Position numbers and translations under genes: made by a program. Positions 1-12,800 of a DNA stretch of 64,000 nt are shown one piece after another. The stretch is from Casuarius casuarius (lineage: Eukaryota; Chordata; Aves; Casuariiformes; Casuariidae), in the NCBI GenBank assembly GCA_003342895.1, contig PTFA01000395.1, positions 10,394 to 74,393 of the forward strand, given 5' to 3'. How positions within the stretch are numbered: position 1 is the first letter of the stretch; every line of letters begins with the position of its first letter. The notes under the pieces are model-generated. The model made no database searches. It saw nothing but the letters and a program-made list of their open reading frames with translations, and was not told where the DNA came from.

Positions 1-1194
1 CTAAACTGATCCCTCTGGCTTTGACATAACCTGAGCAATATGTCTGAGCACAGGACGTGAACAGGAAATGGTAAGAAAGGAAGGTTTGACAAAACCTTAA
101 CTAGGCCTTCGTATTTCAATAATCATCTGTTTGCATCCTTAGAGTTGCACCTGGTCACCCAGTTTTGTGGCTCAGTCATTCTTTCTTTGTCTCTGCAGAG
201 AGGCCAAATCAACTTTTCAGCACCATTCATACATACATTTTATTCATATATATGTATTTTTAATATATATATACACACATGAATAAAAGTGAACAATTTT
301 TATTTTGGTGCTCTTAAAATACTTCTAAAAACAGCTTGAGGCTTTGACCCAAGGAAACACGTGAATGAGTTCCAGATAAAGCTCCAGCTCAGAGAACATT
401 TACTACAATAGGCATGCAGGCCCTCTGCTGCCTTCTAAGATGCAGCTTTATTTATTACACNGGCTACAAATAAGTGGACTCACTCCTACAGGAGTCATTA
501 ATCATAGAGAGGGTGGCTAACAGCTCTGAAGCATGGATTCTGCCAGAGCATGAAAGAATGAGATACAGCAAATCCTCGAACTGCTGAGGTTTCACACTAG
601 CACATTTAACGGAGCAACACTAACTGCCTGTCCCTGCGCTAGAAGCATTGCCCGTACCAGTTCCGCAGTGCTGCTGGTAGGACATTTACTGTGCTCTCAG
701 CCAAAGCACTGAGCTTGCTGGTCAGCAACCTGCTCCAAACATGATTTATTGCAGCCACAGCAACCACATGTAGATGGACTGCAGCAAGTGCCAACTCTGG
801 CTTGATGTGGATGCCTAAGTAACACTGCCGGTCAGACACCAAAATCTGAATGTTGAAAGAACAAACGGAATCAATATTATTATTGCTACCAAGTAAGGAA
901 AAAAAGGGGATGGTTCTCTTAAAAGTGAGCTTGATTCAAAGGGTGGCTGTTGGTACCCAAGAAGGGCAAGCACCATGAACACCTGAGACATGTAGAGACT
1001 GCTGCTACTTATACAGGAGTGGGAAAACATGAAGCCCTACAAAACAGCACCGCAAAGTGGAAGCACATCTGGTACTTACTGCTGTGGGAGAGGTACAGGT
1101 TAGCTGCTTCACAAGAAAAGAGCACTGCACTGGTGGCAGTGGGCTATATGCAACAAGAGGAATTTATTTTGTCAAGCCTTCTTCATTATGAGGG

Positions 1195-1375
1195 TTGTTG
1201 AATATCGAACAGGTTGCCCAGAAAGGTTGTGGAGTCTCCCTCCTTGGAGATATTCAAAACCCATTTGGACATGGTTCTGGGCAACCTGCTCGAACTGACC
1301 CTGGTTCAGCAGGGGGGTTGGACCAGATGATCTTCAGAGGTTCCTTCCAACCCAAACTATTCTGCGATACTGAGA
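1195..1375 (+). mobile_element. CR1 LINE, 3' end fragment, plus orientation
   Basis: Shows the conserved CR1 tail region: GAGTCTCCCTCCTTGGAGAT, then the GGTTGGACCAGATGATCTTC segment and the CCTTCCAACCCAAAC ending with a partial ATTCTGCG tail. CR1 copies are usually 5'-truncated, and this one keeps only the last 180 bases or so. Confidence 0.9.
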
Positions 1376-1529
1376 AGTTTCTACTAATGAGAGAAACAGC
1401 AGCAGCCTCTCCAGGGGAACCTTGGGTCAGGGCAGACTGCAAGGAGTCTCTACTTCCCATGATCTCGTGTCTGAGGGACAGAGAACTCCCCAGATGCTGT
1501 GTCCCCTACAAACCTGTGCTTCATGAGCT

Positions 1530-3060
1530 CCATTTCAAAGGATTATTCAGGCTGGAAGGGACTGCAGGAGGTCCCTCATCCAAATCCTACTCAAAGCAGG
1601 GTCAGCTCTGAGGTCAAACCAGGTTGCTCAAGGTCTTGAAAAACTCCAAGGACGGAGACTGGGTAAGCTGCTCTACTAATTGACTGTCATTGTGGGGAAA
1701 AATTTCTCCTAATATCCAGTCTTGGCATAAATTGAAATGAGAGGTTACTGTCTCTCATCCTCCCACCACACACCACTGAACAGCCTGGCTCTGTCCTCTT
1801 TATGACCCTTCGTAGGTACTGGCAAGCCGTTATTAGGTACCTGAAGCCTTCTCTCCTCCAGGCTGAACAACTCCAGCTTGTTAGCCCCTCTTCACAAGGC
1901 AAGTGCTCCAGCCCCCTGCCATCTTGGTGGCCTCCTGCTGTTTAGCAATGTTTTTTTTTTATTGGGGAAGTCCAAACCTGGGCACACTACACTACAGGAG
2001 GTCTAACAAGCGGTGAGCACAAGGGGATAATCACTTCCCTGGGATCACCTAGCTATGCTACTGTTCATACAGCCCAGCATGCTGTNGGATTTCTCTGCTG
2101 CCAGGGAAACTGCTCGCTCATGTTCAGCTTGTGTCCAACCAAGATGTGCAGGACCTTTCCAGCAGAGNTGCTCCCCAGCCAGGGAGTCTCCAGACTGTAT
2201 CATTGCCAGGGGCTCTTCCTTCCCAGGGGCAGGACTGGNCATTCGTCCCTGTTGAATTTCATGAGGTTCCTGATGGCCCATTTCTCCAGCCTGTCGAGGT
2301 CTCTCTAGATGGCAGCCTAGACCTAGACTGTATGCGTGCCCTGGTTCACCCCTACTTGGTGTCATCTGCAGATATGAGAGNACACTCTGTTGGCTCCTCT
2401 ATGTCATTGATAATGATGTCACACAGGACAGGTGCCAGGATCAACCTCTGTGGTATTCCGCTTGTAACCAGTCTCCAGGTAAAACATGACTCATTAACCG
2501 CAGCCTTCTGATTCTGACCATCCAATCAGTTATTCTTCCCATCCAGTTGTCCACCTATCCAAACCATACCATCTCAGCTTGGATACAAGAGTACTGTGGG
2601 AGACAGTATTGAAAGTGTGCTGAATTCAAGGTAAATGAAGTCCACAGCTCTCTCCTTGTCCACCAATTTAGCCACTTTATTGTAGAAGGCAATCAGATTA
2701 GTGATGCATGCTTTACCCATGATAAATCCATGCTGACTGTTTTCAGTCACTTTCTCCTTCATGTGCCCAGAAATTTCCAGCGACTGAAGTGAGGCTGACC
2801 AACCTGCAGTTCCCTGGGTTGACATTCAGGCTTTTTCTGAAGATGCNTGCAATATTTGCCATTCTGCAGTGATTGGGGACCTCCCCCAATCTCTATGAAC
2901 TTTCAAGGATGATAGAGAGCAGCCTTTGCAGGACATCAGCCAAGTCTCTCATCAGCACCCTTGGGTGCAGCCTGTCTGGGTCCCATGGACTCGTATGTGT
3001 CAAGTTCTCCCAAATCATCTCTGACTCGATCTTCGTCCATCACTGGTAGTTCGTCTCCTC
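1530..3060 (-). mobile_element. CR1 LINE, inverted, partial ORF2
   Basis: On the minus strand it runs from reverse-transcriptase sequence (around 2820 to 2620, with remnants GKACITNLIAFYNK and ERAVDFIYLEFS) through an ADDT motif (about 2358-2372) to the 3' UTR end near 1540. The reading frame is broken by shifts and N bases. It is an old, inactive copy lying in THAP4 intron 5 or downstream, in the same orientation as THAP4. Confidence 0.85.
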
Positions 3061-6000
3061 CTTGAATTCTTTCAGTAAGCACAGAGTTGTTCTGCTACGG
3101 TTGCTCCACGGAAAGCAGAATATACAGAGCACTTTTGCAAGGTGCTCGCCCCTGGAGAGTAACTATCATCAGCATATCAAGGTCAGTGAGTCAAAACTCA
3201 CTACATCAGCTCCTGCAGGACATGCAGGAAATCTGCATGGAAAATGGAAATCTGGACCAGCAATCAGTTGGTGACAGAGGAGTACATACATAGCACAAGT
3301 GCTGGCTTCTGGGCTCTGCTTTCCAGCTACAGAAGCATCAAGAGCACACAGAACACAGAGCAGCCCTAAAGAGTACAAATATTCAAAACCATGCCTGTTC
3401 TCCAGGCACTCATGGGAGATCAAAAACAGTGGTTTTGGAAATAAACCTGTCACCTTTCCTCTCCTCATTCAGTAACAGTTAAGCTCACTAAAAATGGGTT
3501 ATTTGACTTAAAAAGCAGACATAGAACTGTTACTCCTACTTCCTCCTTGGTAAAACTCAGACATAAAATGCTTGCAGCTGGCTTGTGAGATTACTGACCT
3601 GCCAAGGCTTTGTGAAAAGTCTGCCAGGATCTTTGCTCCTTCAGTTGTTGGAGTNGCTTGTCTCCCTGCAGTATCAGCAAAAGCAGCATTGACCCCTGAG
3701 CTAGCTACTGACAAGAGGTTTGTACATCAGGCAAAGAACACAGAGCAGAGCTAAGAATACAACTCCTTTGGCTCCTTACCACTACAGTGATTCTGTGGAA
3801 AGTACTAACATAAAAAATGGAAGAAAAAGAAACATTCTGAGTAGCATGGCGCAGACCAGAAGGTTTTCAGGGATTAGCACCGTCTGACCTTTGAGCTGAG
3901 GGATGGCTGCTGAGCTCATTATTTTTGGCTCTCTGGCCATCTCTATAAAGGCAGTGGCTACACTCTGACTATTTCCTGTATGCGGTTTCTACAGGGTGGG
4001 CCCAGCATTGATGAACATAAAGTACGTATTCTGCCAGGACAGTTAAAAGCATTATTACGCCTTATCTAATGGAGAGAGTATCCACCTTGCAGCAAAANGC
4101 CTCAACAGACAAGGTCTTAACAGACCTAACAGTGCTCCAACACTCCCTGCACTGGCTATCTTCAGCATCAGTGTGCACAGGGTAAGATCTGAGAACTACT
4201 CATTCCTCAGAGAAGTAAGAACAGTCTAATATGCTGTGATTGTGCCATATGTACTATTAGCATTGCCTTAGCAGGAACACACTTGCCAGTGAAAGCTCCT
4301 CTTTACAGGTGGTGAGCTTCCCCACATCTCAGCACAGCCATGCCAGCATACTTCTGGAACACAGCCCTGGCCCAAGGACTGGGTGGCCCAAGGAAGGGGT
4401 GGTTCCTGCCTGAATTAGTGTTAGGCTGAACTACAGCCATCCAGATTTACTTTTCAGTGGGCAAAGAACAGTGACGAGTTTTTCTCAAAATGAGTAAAAT
4501 GGCAGTACACGTGCCCNTCTCATGACACTGGTGGTCTCTTCATTTCCATGGACAATTTACACCGTTCTTGGTGTAGAAAAATATGTGCTGGGACCTGATT
4601 ACTTGACATCCCCTCTCATTTAACACCCTCATTTACCAGCAAGAGCCTCCTAGCCAATCATCACAAGCAGTATGTGGGCCTGAACTGCCCTCAGGTACTA
4701 GGTGAGCACTGATCTTCAACTGNGGAGATCCCCTCTTTCAGCCTTTAGCCAAAGCCAGCCTTAGAGCTTTCAATGAAGGGAGACATTTATTGGCTTTCAG
4801 CCACTTCCCTCTCCTCCTGTCAATCCATCTGCTAACATTTCAGGGTTTGAGTAGATCTATAAACAATGAGGTGGTTCATTTTATTCTAAAATGTTTCTTA
4901 TTAAGAGTTCTGGTGCCTTGGTGATATCCACAATATTTAATGGCTTTGCTTCATGATATATAAAGGAGACACTATGGCTGCTCCTTGGAGAATGCAAACC
5001 CAGGAACATAAAACATGCATCAAAAGGAAGCCAAGTTAGGGCTGCCTTTCCAGACTCTGGACATTGTTTCTGTAGGTACAAACAGCTATGGGAACAATTT
5101 TGTGCAAGCAAATTAAGTTAGGGAGCACACTTATGACCCTTCTGCATCCGCACAAACTTTGGTCCTCAAATTATCTATAAGTTTTAGGGGACATAAAAAC
5201 TAGGTTGCAAATTTAAGCTCTGAAGTCCAGAATAAAAAAATGCTGTATCTGCTGTTGTCAATATAGTGCCTTTTCTCTTCAAGAGCCACATGTCATTTGT
5301 CACCCTTCAAAAATTACATTCACCCCACTTAGTCAAGACATTATCAGAAAATACAGATGCAATAGCATGCTAGTGCAGTATGCTAGTGCCTATTCTATAC
5401 GACGGCTTATTTAGCTTTGCTGTCTGCTACTTGGCTAACGCAACTGTATACATGACAACTAGGATTCCAGCTGTGGCCTCAGTATGCTATCTTACTCACA
5501 GCTGCCTCTACCAGATCCAGCTACACCAACCAAAAATCGCCACTACATAAAAACAAAACCAGTCAAAAACCAAGAAGCAGTCAACTAAGATTGGAGCTGA
5601 CAGCAAGTGCCAGCCATGACAATCAGCCACTGACAGCTTAAGAGCCAGTAGCAACTTGTGAATGCCCTGGAAAGTGAGCAAGCAAAGATCTGCAAAGGCT
5701 CAGGGATGTGTGGTGGATGAGGAAAGAACCAGAGTGAATCACAAGCTTCTCTCTCAACTAAACTATTAGTCACTACAAGAAGAGTTTGAGAATTGCCAAC
5801 TAAGAGAAGTTTGGGGGGGGGGGGGAGCAGGGAGTTATTTGTTTGTTTGTTTTTAGGTAGCTGCCCTTCATTTATTGGTGTGACTGTCTTTGAAAGCCTT
5901 ACTCAAAGTTCAGTGAATAATAAAATTAAAAAAAAAATCCATGCTAAACACATACACACACTAACAGCAAAAATAAAGCATATGCTAATTAAAAAAATAT

Positions 6001-6738
6001 GGCCCTCTTCTCCTGGCTATGAGATCAGGTCAGTAGTTTAAAGTACAGGAACCAGGGCTTGTTCTTTAGCTTATGGAGCTCCTGTATGTCCTACAGGAAG
6101 GTATTCTGCTTTTTTAATTTGTCCAGTGACATTTTATTCAAAAAGACAAAAAAAAGCCTCATTTTTTTGTTAAATAAAGGGAAAACAGCTTGCTTGGACA
6201 GCAGCAATGGGAGGGCCTAGAGAGAGCTGGAGCTCAAGTGAAAGAACAAAACCTGAAATAAGAACGTCTGGGTCTCTGGCAGATTGTCAGGCAAGCGTTA
6301 CTAAATATCCCAAGGAAACCCGATACTGTACATACTTTATGGGCATGCCCTGTTTCTGTAATTAATCCAGAAGTCCAGCATTAACAAAGTAACACCNCTG
6401 CCACACAACAGTATTTAGACAATTCTCTTTCTTAATAANGTGCTACCGCGTGCTGTTGAAGACGGGATTCTGGGTTGGATGGCTCTTTGGTCTGATTCAG
6501 TATGGCAGTTCTTGACTTAATGAGGGACAAGACCACTCCCTTTTGGCCTTGTAATCTATGAAATATTTTCTGAAGATTGTTGCAGAAAACATAAGCAAGG
6601 ATGCTGTGCAATATTTCCAAGAGCACCTGAGGGTGCTTCATAATTAAAGCATGTTAATTAGCCTGTCTTCTCAACTAGACACCTTCTGGGGCTAGCACAA
6701 CTNTCTGAATTGCTAACCGAGTGTGTGTACTCACTCAC

Positions 6739-6842
6739 CTGCTCCACATGGGGCTTCTTGGCAAAGGAGATCCTGGCTATGGAGTGAGAAGCTATAGACA
6801 ACTCCTGTCCNTTCACCTCCCCTTCCTCCACCTCCACAAGAC
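6739..6842 (-). CDS. THAP4: THAP4 exon 5 (nitrobindin domain, last visible exon)
   Basis: Encodes LVEVEEGEV.GQELSIAS and then HSIARISFAKKPHVEQ, residues about 503-536, ending in phase 0 at donor GTGAGTGA. One ambiguous base (6811) falls in codon 512 (AAN, Asn or Lys). The family sequence predicts that a further exon beginning ITRKF should follow; none was found between 6738 and 1. Confidence 0.93.
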
Positions 6843-9800
6843 CTAATAAGAAGCAAGGTCATAAANATTAGGCTACAAAGCTTAATTCACAATGTCACAA
6901 ATATTAGGCTATGTAATTCTAGTATAGGCCTTTAGAGCTGACCACCACTCTCCCTGCACAACAGTTTAATCTGACCTAGCGTATAACTGCAAATCCATGA
7001 AACTTCAGAAGCGTAACGCTTTTCAGAAAATCTACCTAGACGGACTTACTCATACAAAATGGGATGAGTACCGCAGTCAAATTGGCAGTTTTCCCTTCAG
7101 CATTTACTCTGTAATCTTAGATCCCAATTTGTTTAGCATCGACGGGGTTTTGAACGTCTTTCACTTCTAATAATTTAGATGAAATTCTCTCTCATTCAAT
7201 TCCTGTAAGCTATATAACAAATATACTAAGGCCCTACTTCCAGACAGTGGAAGATTCTCCTAGTTTTGGAGCCAAGAAAGATCACCATGCTCAGGTTACT
7301 CTTCAGTCTTGTCAAAGGCAGAGCATGAGAGAAGCCACCACTTACAGTGCTGCAGAGGCTCTTGGCAGTGCCACAGCCTGGGCAGACTCTCNGACAGAGA
7401 GCCTGAAGGAGACAAGAAGGGGATTACATAAATCACACTGAACACTCCTGGATAGAGAGGTTGCAAAGATTTAATGCCACCACTGTTCCACCTTGCCAGG
7501 GCCACGAGCTCTATGCTGCACCATGGAATCAAATACATTGAGTTTTAACATCAGCAACAACATTTTAAGTGGGATGTTAAATCTGACCATGCTTAGAAGG
7601 AGCCAAATATGGGCCAAATATGAGAANAGCAATAGAAGAAGAAATCTAGACAGATGAGCTCATGAACCAAGGTATATACCTCTCTACTTCTACCACAGCG
7701 TCTACTGTGGTCAACTCATGCGAGCCTTAGGAGCAAGCCATCCTATCTGTGCTTGTTCCTCCCCCCANAAGACTAGGATACCATGAAAGCAATGAGAATG
7801 TCACCAGCCACTTTCCATTTGCCATCATCAAGACTCCTGCCTCAGACTGCAATTCTTGTTGCAAATTGTGGGNTTTTTGGCTTACAAAGCTATATCTGCA
7901 AATACCAACGTAACATTTTAGGAGAGGATATCCCCCCCAAGACTGTTGCAAAAGCAGTATTTTGATTTTTGGTCCTTTCCTGTCATGAAAAGCTAGCTAG
8001 CAAAATCATCTGGGCAAAGGCATGTAACCAGTCCTGAAAACTCAGTGCTCTTGACATGAACTCATTAATACCAGGATGGGGATGCCACTCTTTGATGCTG
8101 AACCCACAATTAAGATAAATGGAATGAAACTGTTAGAGAGGTCCAGTAATTTTTTGGAAAAGTCATGAAATGGCACAGCAGGATAAGGACCTCTGCCCTT
8201 TCCCAGAGATCCCAAGTTTAAGCCTGCAAGAATCCGTAGCATATTGGGTTACTACCTGTGTTCTGGGCACTGATGAAGGCCACCTTATTAGTGTCAGGTT
8301 TGAGGCGGATGAATCCACATTCTCGGTGCATTGGCTTCCTGGTGTCTGGATGGAAGGCATTGAACCTGAGGGGAAGTCAAGATACAAAAACTGCTGTACG
8401 GCTGCACTGAAAACACAGCATTTAGCCTCGTTTCATCTCAGAGAAAATGCTATTTTATTTAACCACATGATTGCCCACAGTACTTATATGAAGAGCAAGA
8501 GACTGAATAGGCTTCAAGGCTGGAAGATGTAAACATGTAAAAGAAGTAGTTCCCTTATATGTACAGCTAGTTCTTATAGCTGGAATTAGTTATTTAAGTT
8601 CAGGCTTGAGATTTTCTATAGCTTCTGAGTCTAACAGCTAGCTCAGAAATTACCCTGGGCAGTCTGATCTTTCACCAATGCTGCAGCCATGCTCTGTCCA
8701 AAATACTCCCTTCTCAAGGAAATATCTGGCATTACAATATCATCTTTATTCAGCTTTTAAACCTGGCAACTTGCTTTCCTGTATATTGCTTCCCGCAGGC
8801 AGTAACAGAGCAGACTTATTTCTTTCCCCTCAAGAAGAAAAAAATTCNTCTCAGATGCTTACTTATTCTTCATCAGGCCTTACAGCTGTATGTTTAGTCA
8901 CCCTTAGCACGGATGATATACATTACACATGATTCAACATTGCATTAGTGTTACAGCATTACTAACTCTACACAGATATCTGGTAATTAAACAGCAGCTT
9001 AGACGCACTAACAGCAGGCGAAATACCTACACGTGCTAGTGGACTATTTTATCGATGATTTATTTATTCTAGAATAATCCCTCTTTTCATACTATTTTTC
9101 ATAAAATTTCCCACTCCACATCCTTTTGCAGGAGANGAGAGAAGAGGAGAGGCAACCTCAGAGCTGCTGCTGCTAATTCCATACCCAGGACTCCCTAACG
9201 CAACGGCAGTTTCTATATANGGCTCTGCTCTGTAATTCCGATGTCTACTGGAAACAATTAACGCCACCGCCCCTTGGTCTCAGCGATCTGCCCAGGGACT
9301 GGGTTCATGCTGTATAATCAGTCACCATCCAGGCATGAACNGAGCGAATATGAAACAGACCCAGGAAAGGCTCAAACAGAAGGGCTTGTCCAGATGCTGC
9401 CATGTGGCAAGTTGNGACAGTTACTTATTACAGAAACACTCAGACCTGCAAAGTCCAAAGAACAGTGTTACCTGTGTGAAGATACAATGAATCTTGCAAA
9501 GTCAGCATTTCCTAACAGTCCAACAGCACAGGGTGTCTGATATATGGCACCTCTACACACTGTATCAGAGCAGTGCTGAACAGTTAGCTCTCATGCCACT
9601 TCTCTTCCTCCAGATTTTTTATTTCTCTAAGACAATCACTTTAATGTATGCAGCCAAAGCAGTTAATCTATCTGCTTTCTATCGCAGTCTGTTAAAAATT
9701 TTATTTAATTTTCTCATTTTTTTCATGACATATGGTGAAGATTGAGGGCCAAGTTTTAAATGGACAAACTTGGCAGCCACATCATAGCTCCTTCATTTAC

Positions 9801-12800
9801 ATCTGTAAAAGGGAGCTTGACAAAGCAGAATGGTAACAGTCCGAGGGTAACACCACTACCTGAAGAATCATTTCTAATTAAACGTTTACCACCAGCAACA
9901 GGAACAGTGTTTTCTCTGGTCTTAAGGACAGCACGTCTTTCAGCTAATATATGCAAACAGTGCACACCACATTAAAGTTGAAGAATCACTGATCTTTTGA
10001 AGACAGATACTGATCTACTCACACAACAGCTAGGCCCACATTCAGGATAGAGCCATTCTTGGCATTAACACTAGCACCCAGGTAACCCCCTCCTCCATAC
10101 TAGCTGGTGGTCAACCACGTGGTGTGGCCATTATCTGCACAACTATGGTAGCACGGGGGTTGCTTTATGATACGTGGCTACCACATCTAAATCCACTACC
10201 TCTGCCCACCTTCCAATGAGTCCTTTGCTTGCCCCCTGCAATTACTTCTGACTAGGTAATCCTCAAAACTGGCAGGCCACAAGAATAATACATGGTGCAT
10301 TATGGTCATAGCCCTAATCCTGTACACTTTTGCTTCTGCAGTGACAGAGATGTGAACTCATTTTTGAAAAGCTCAAGCATGTGGAAGTGCACTATACTTT
10401 CAGACTAGTGAATTTTCACTGATTGCAGGTGTGCAGCTCAGGACATGTTGCAACAGTGCTGCAACTTAGCAGCAATTTTAAAGAAAAACAAAAAAATCAG
10501 GCCATCCAGTCAGATCTCATTACATCTTCACATCTGGTAGATGAAAACTGGTTTGCTTTACAATTTGGGGAAAAAAAAAAAAAAAAAAAAAAAGCAACTA
10601 CCCAATACCTGCTCCAAACCAAAAGCTGCTGCCAGCACAGACAAAGCTCTAGACTTACGAGAAGTTCAGCATGGGCTGCCCCACATGAGAGATGTGCACT
10701 TCTTCCAGGTACTGAAAGGGCTTCATTGTAGGGAAGGTCCCATCTCCCGGGGGATCTGAGAGCCAGGTGCCCAGCATCCAGGAGAGGGGCTCCATCACAG
10801 GATTCAGCTGGGGCGTCTCTGTGGAGAAAGAGGGAAGAATGAGGAAAGAAAACGCATGGATCTGTGCTCTCCAACTTGCTGTAAGCTGCTTACAGGCAGG
10901 TAGAGAAAGAACAAGAAACACATCAGAAGTGGTCCAATGCATCAGCAATGTTCTTCCCCAGAGCAGCGTCAGATCCAAGGTAAAAAACACAGGCATGGAA
11001 AGTAGGTCTGTTTTCAAATTTGCTCTTGGCCTTACTAAAGCCAACACAGGGCACCCTTATGGATGGCCATCTCTGACTCTTAACTTTAGCACTGGTTTGA
11101 AGGGAAAACCCCCTCCCACCTACATGCAAGGAAGGAGAAGCCTGAAATCCCAGGGTAAAGAGCTAAGCACTAAGTGATAGTTAAACCTCTAATGTCGTGG
11201 CCTGATTTTGCTCAAGCACTGAGCATGCACTGTTTCCATTAGTTTTGGAGACCAAGAAAGTGACTCATCACATCATTCTCACAAGAAAACCAGGTTGCAT
11301 ATTATTCAAGATCAAAGTTTGGCTGTAATTTTCTGAAGAGATTAACAACGACTTATCTTCCTCTTTGTGCAAAAAGAGACAGGGACAGTTCAGAAGTTCC
11401 TTTGTGTAGGCTCTGGACTAAGGCTAAGTAAAACTAGTTAGAAGACTACGGTACATGCAGATTAAAGCACAAACAGAAGAGAAAGAGAAGAGAAATCACC
11501 TTCAGTCATTATACTTATTAAGAAGCAATCAAGATATGCCTTGCAAAGTTAAAAGGCTCCTTCTTTAGCTAATCAGTTTTGATACGCAACATTTTGCATT
11601 TGCTGTGATTTCAGAGGGTGTGACCTGAAAAAATTAATCTGAGAAACTGAGACTGACAATTCAAAGTCACGTGAACAGCAAAGCGGATCCATCCTTAAGA
11701 TGCAAGCAAGCAGAGGGATATGCCACCCACACGATGTCAGGGAAGACCACTAAAAATAGAAATGAGGGTGTCCACTGCAAAATCTAGGTTGACTATGTTA
11801 TGCAGATGAGTATAACTTTAATATACTTAAAGGATGTCCTTCTCCCTATCATATGCTTAATGACTTGCACTTACAGGCTGGGAAGGGGGGGGTGGGGCGG
11901 AGAAGAGGTTGAAAGGGGGTTGTTTTTCTGCAGCTAATGATATTATCTAGTAAAAGAATAAGCTACCTGTCTGGCTGGTCTAGAAGGCATGGACTCAGCT
12001 GCATGCAGAAGTTACGACCTGAAAAAGTGATGCTGTGGATAAAAATTTGCTTCTTCAGTCTGAGTTCTATTCTGCTCGATCCCAAATCTCAGGCTGAAAA
12101 GACTGAGCAAGGAAGTAGAACAGGGAGCCCATATTTGGAACAAAGTAGGGAAACTGAAGCTTTCCCCAGTAAAAGAGAATTACCACTTTTGTTGTACACT
12201 CTCCCACAGATAGCAAGTTTAAGTCAGAAACCATGCTCGCGTGTCAGAAAAATGCTGCTAATTACCTTTCATTAGCCTGAAGCATTCTTCAAAGTGAAGC
12301 AACAAGGGAAAAGCATGAAATCTCACTACAAAACTGGTGAAAAATCTACAGCACCAGAGCAACCCTTTTCAAAGACCATCCTGCCAGTCTGTGCATTTAC
12401 CTCCGTTTACCACGGGGTTAAGAAGGGGCTCTTAGTATCTGTCCAACAATGTACTGGACTGTATTTTATTGTTGTCTCTACTTACCTTCCACCTGCGTTG
12501 CAAGCAACCTGAGCAACAGCACATTATTTTCTGGTGCTGCAAAGACCTTTATATAGTGATCACTGATATCCAAAGCCCAAAAGATTGCTACAGGAAACCC
12601 TGTACTTCTAGGCTGCTTTTCTAAGGACTACTTTTCCTTTCCACTTTCTTTTTGAGCACGAGCAATTTGGAGAGTAAGAAGAGTATCACTATTCTGTCCA
12701 ACAGGTATTTGTCTTTCACTTGCTACCTGCATACTTTGCTTTTCCTTCCAAGTTTTCTGTAGGCCAAGAAGTCCCCTACAGCCGGGAAGAACAAACCTTC

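Larger units (their letters stand above)
1..6738 (-). other. THAP4 intron 5 / downstream region
   Basis: No further coding exon was recognised. The stretch holds a plus-oriented CR1 3' end (about 1195-1375), a longer inverted CR1 (about 1530-3060), an AT-rich dinucleotide stretch (about 231-283), a 13-base G run (5813-5825), and scattered single N bases. The expected last THAP4 exon lies beyond the left edge or is not recognisable. Confidence 0.6.

Noticed and set aside
639..842. Minus-strand frame of 67 codons beginning MVSDRQCYLG
   Set aside because: It was considered as a last THAP4 exon or part of BOK, but does not match either and has no suitable splice context.
2045..2511. Overlapping open frames on both strands
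   Set aside because: They are fragments and shadows of the inverted CR1 ORF2, broken by N and frameshifts.
10571..10593. A23 run as the tail of a processed pseudogene
   Set aside because: The sequence before it shows no reading frame or known gene, and no target-site duplication is evident.
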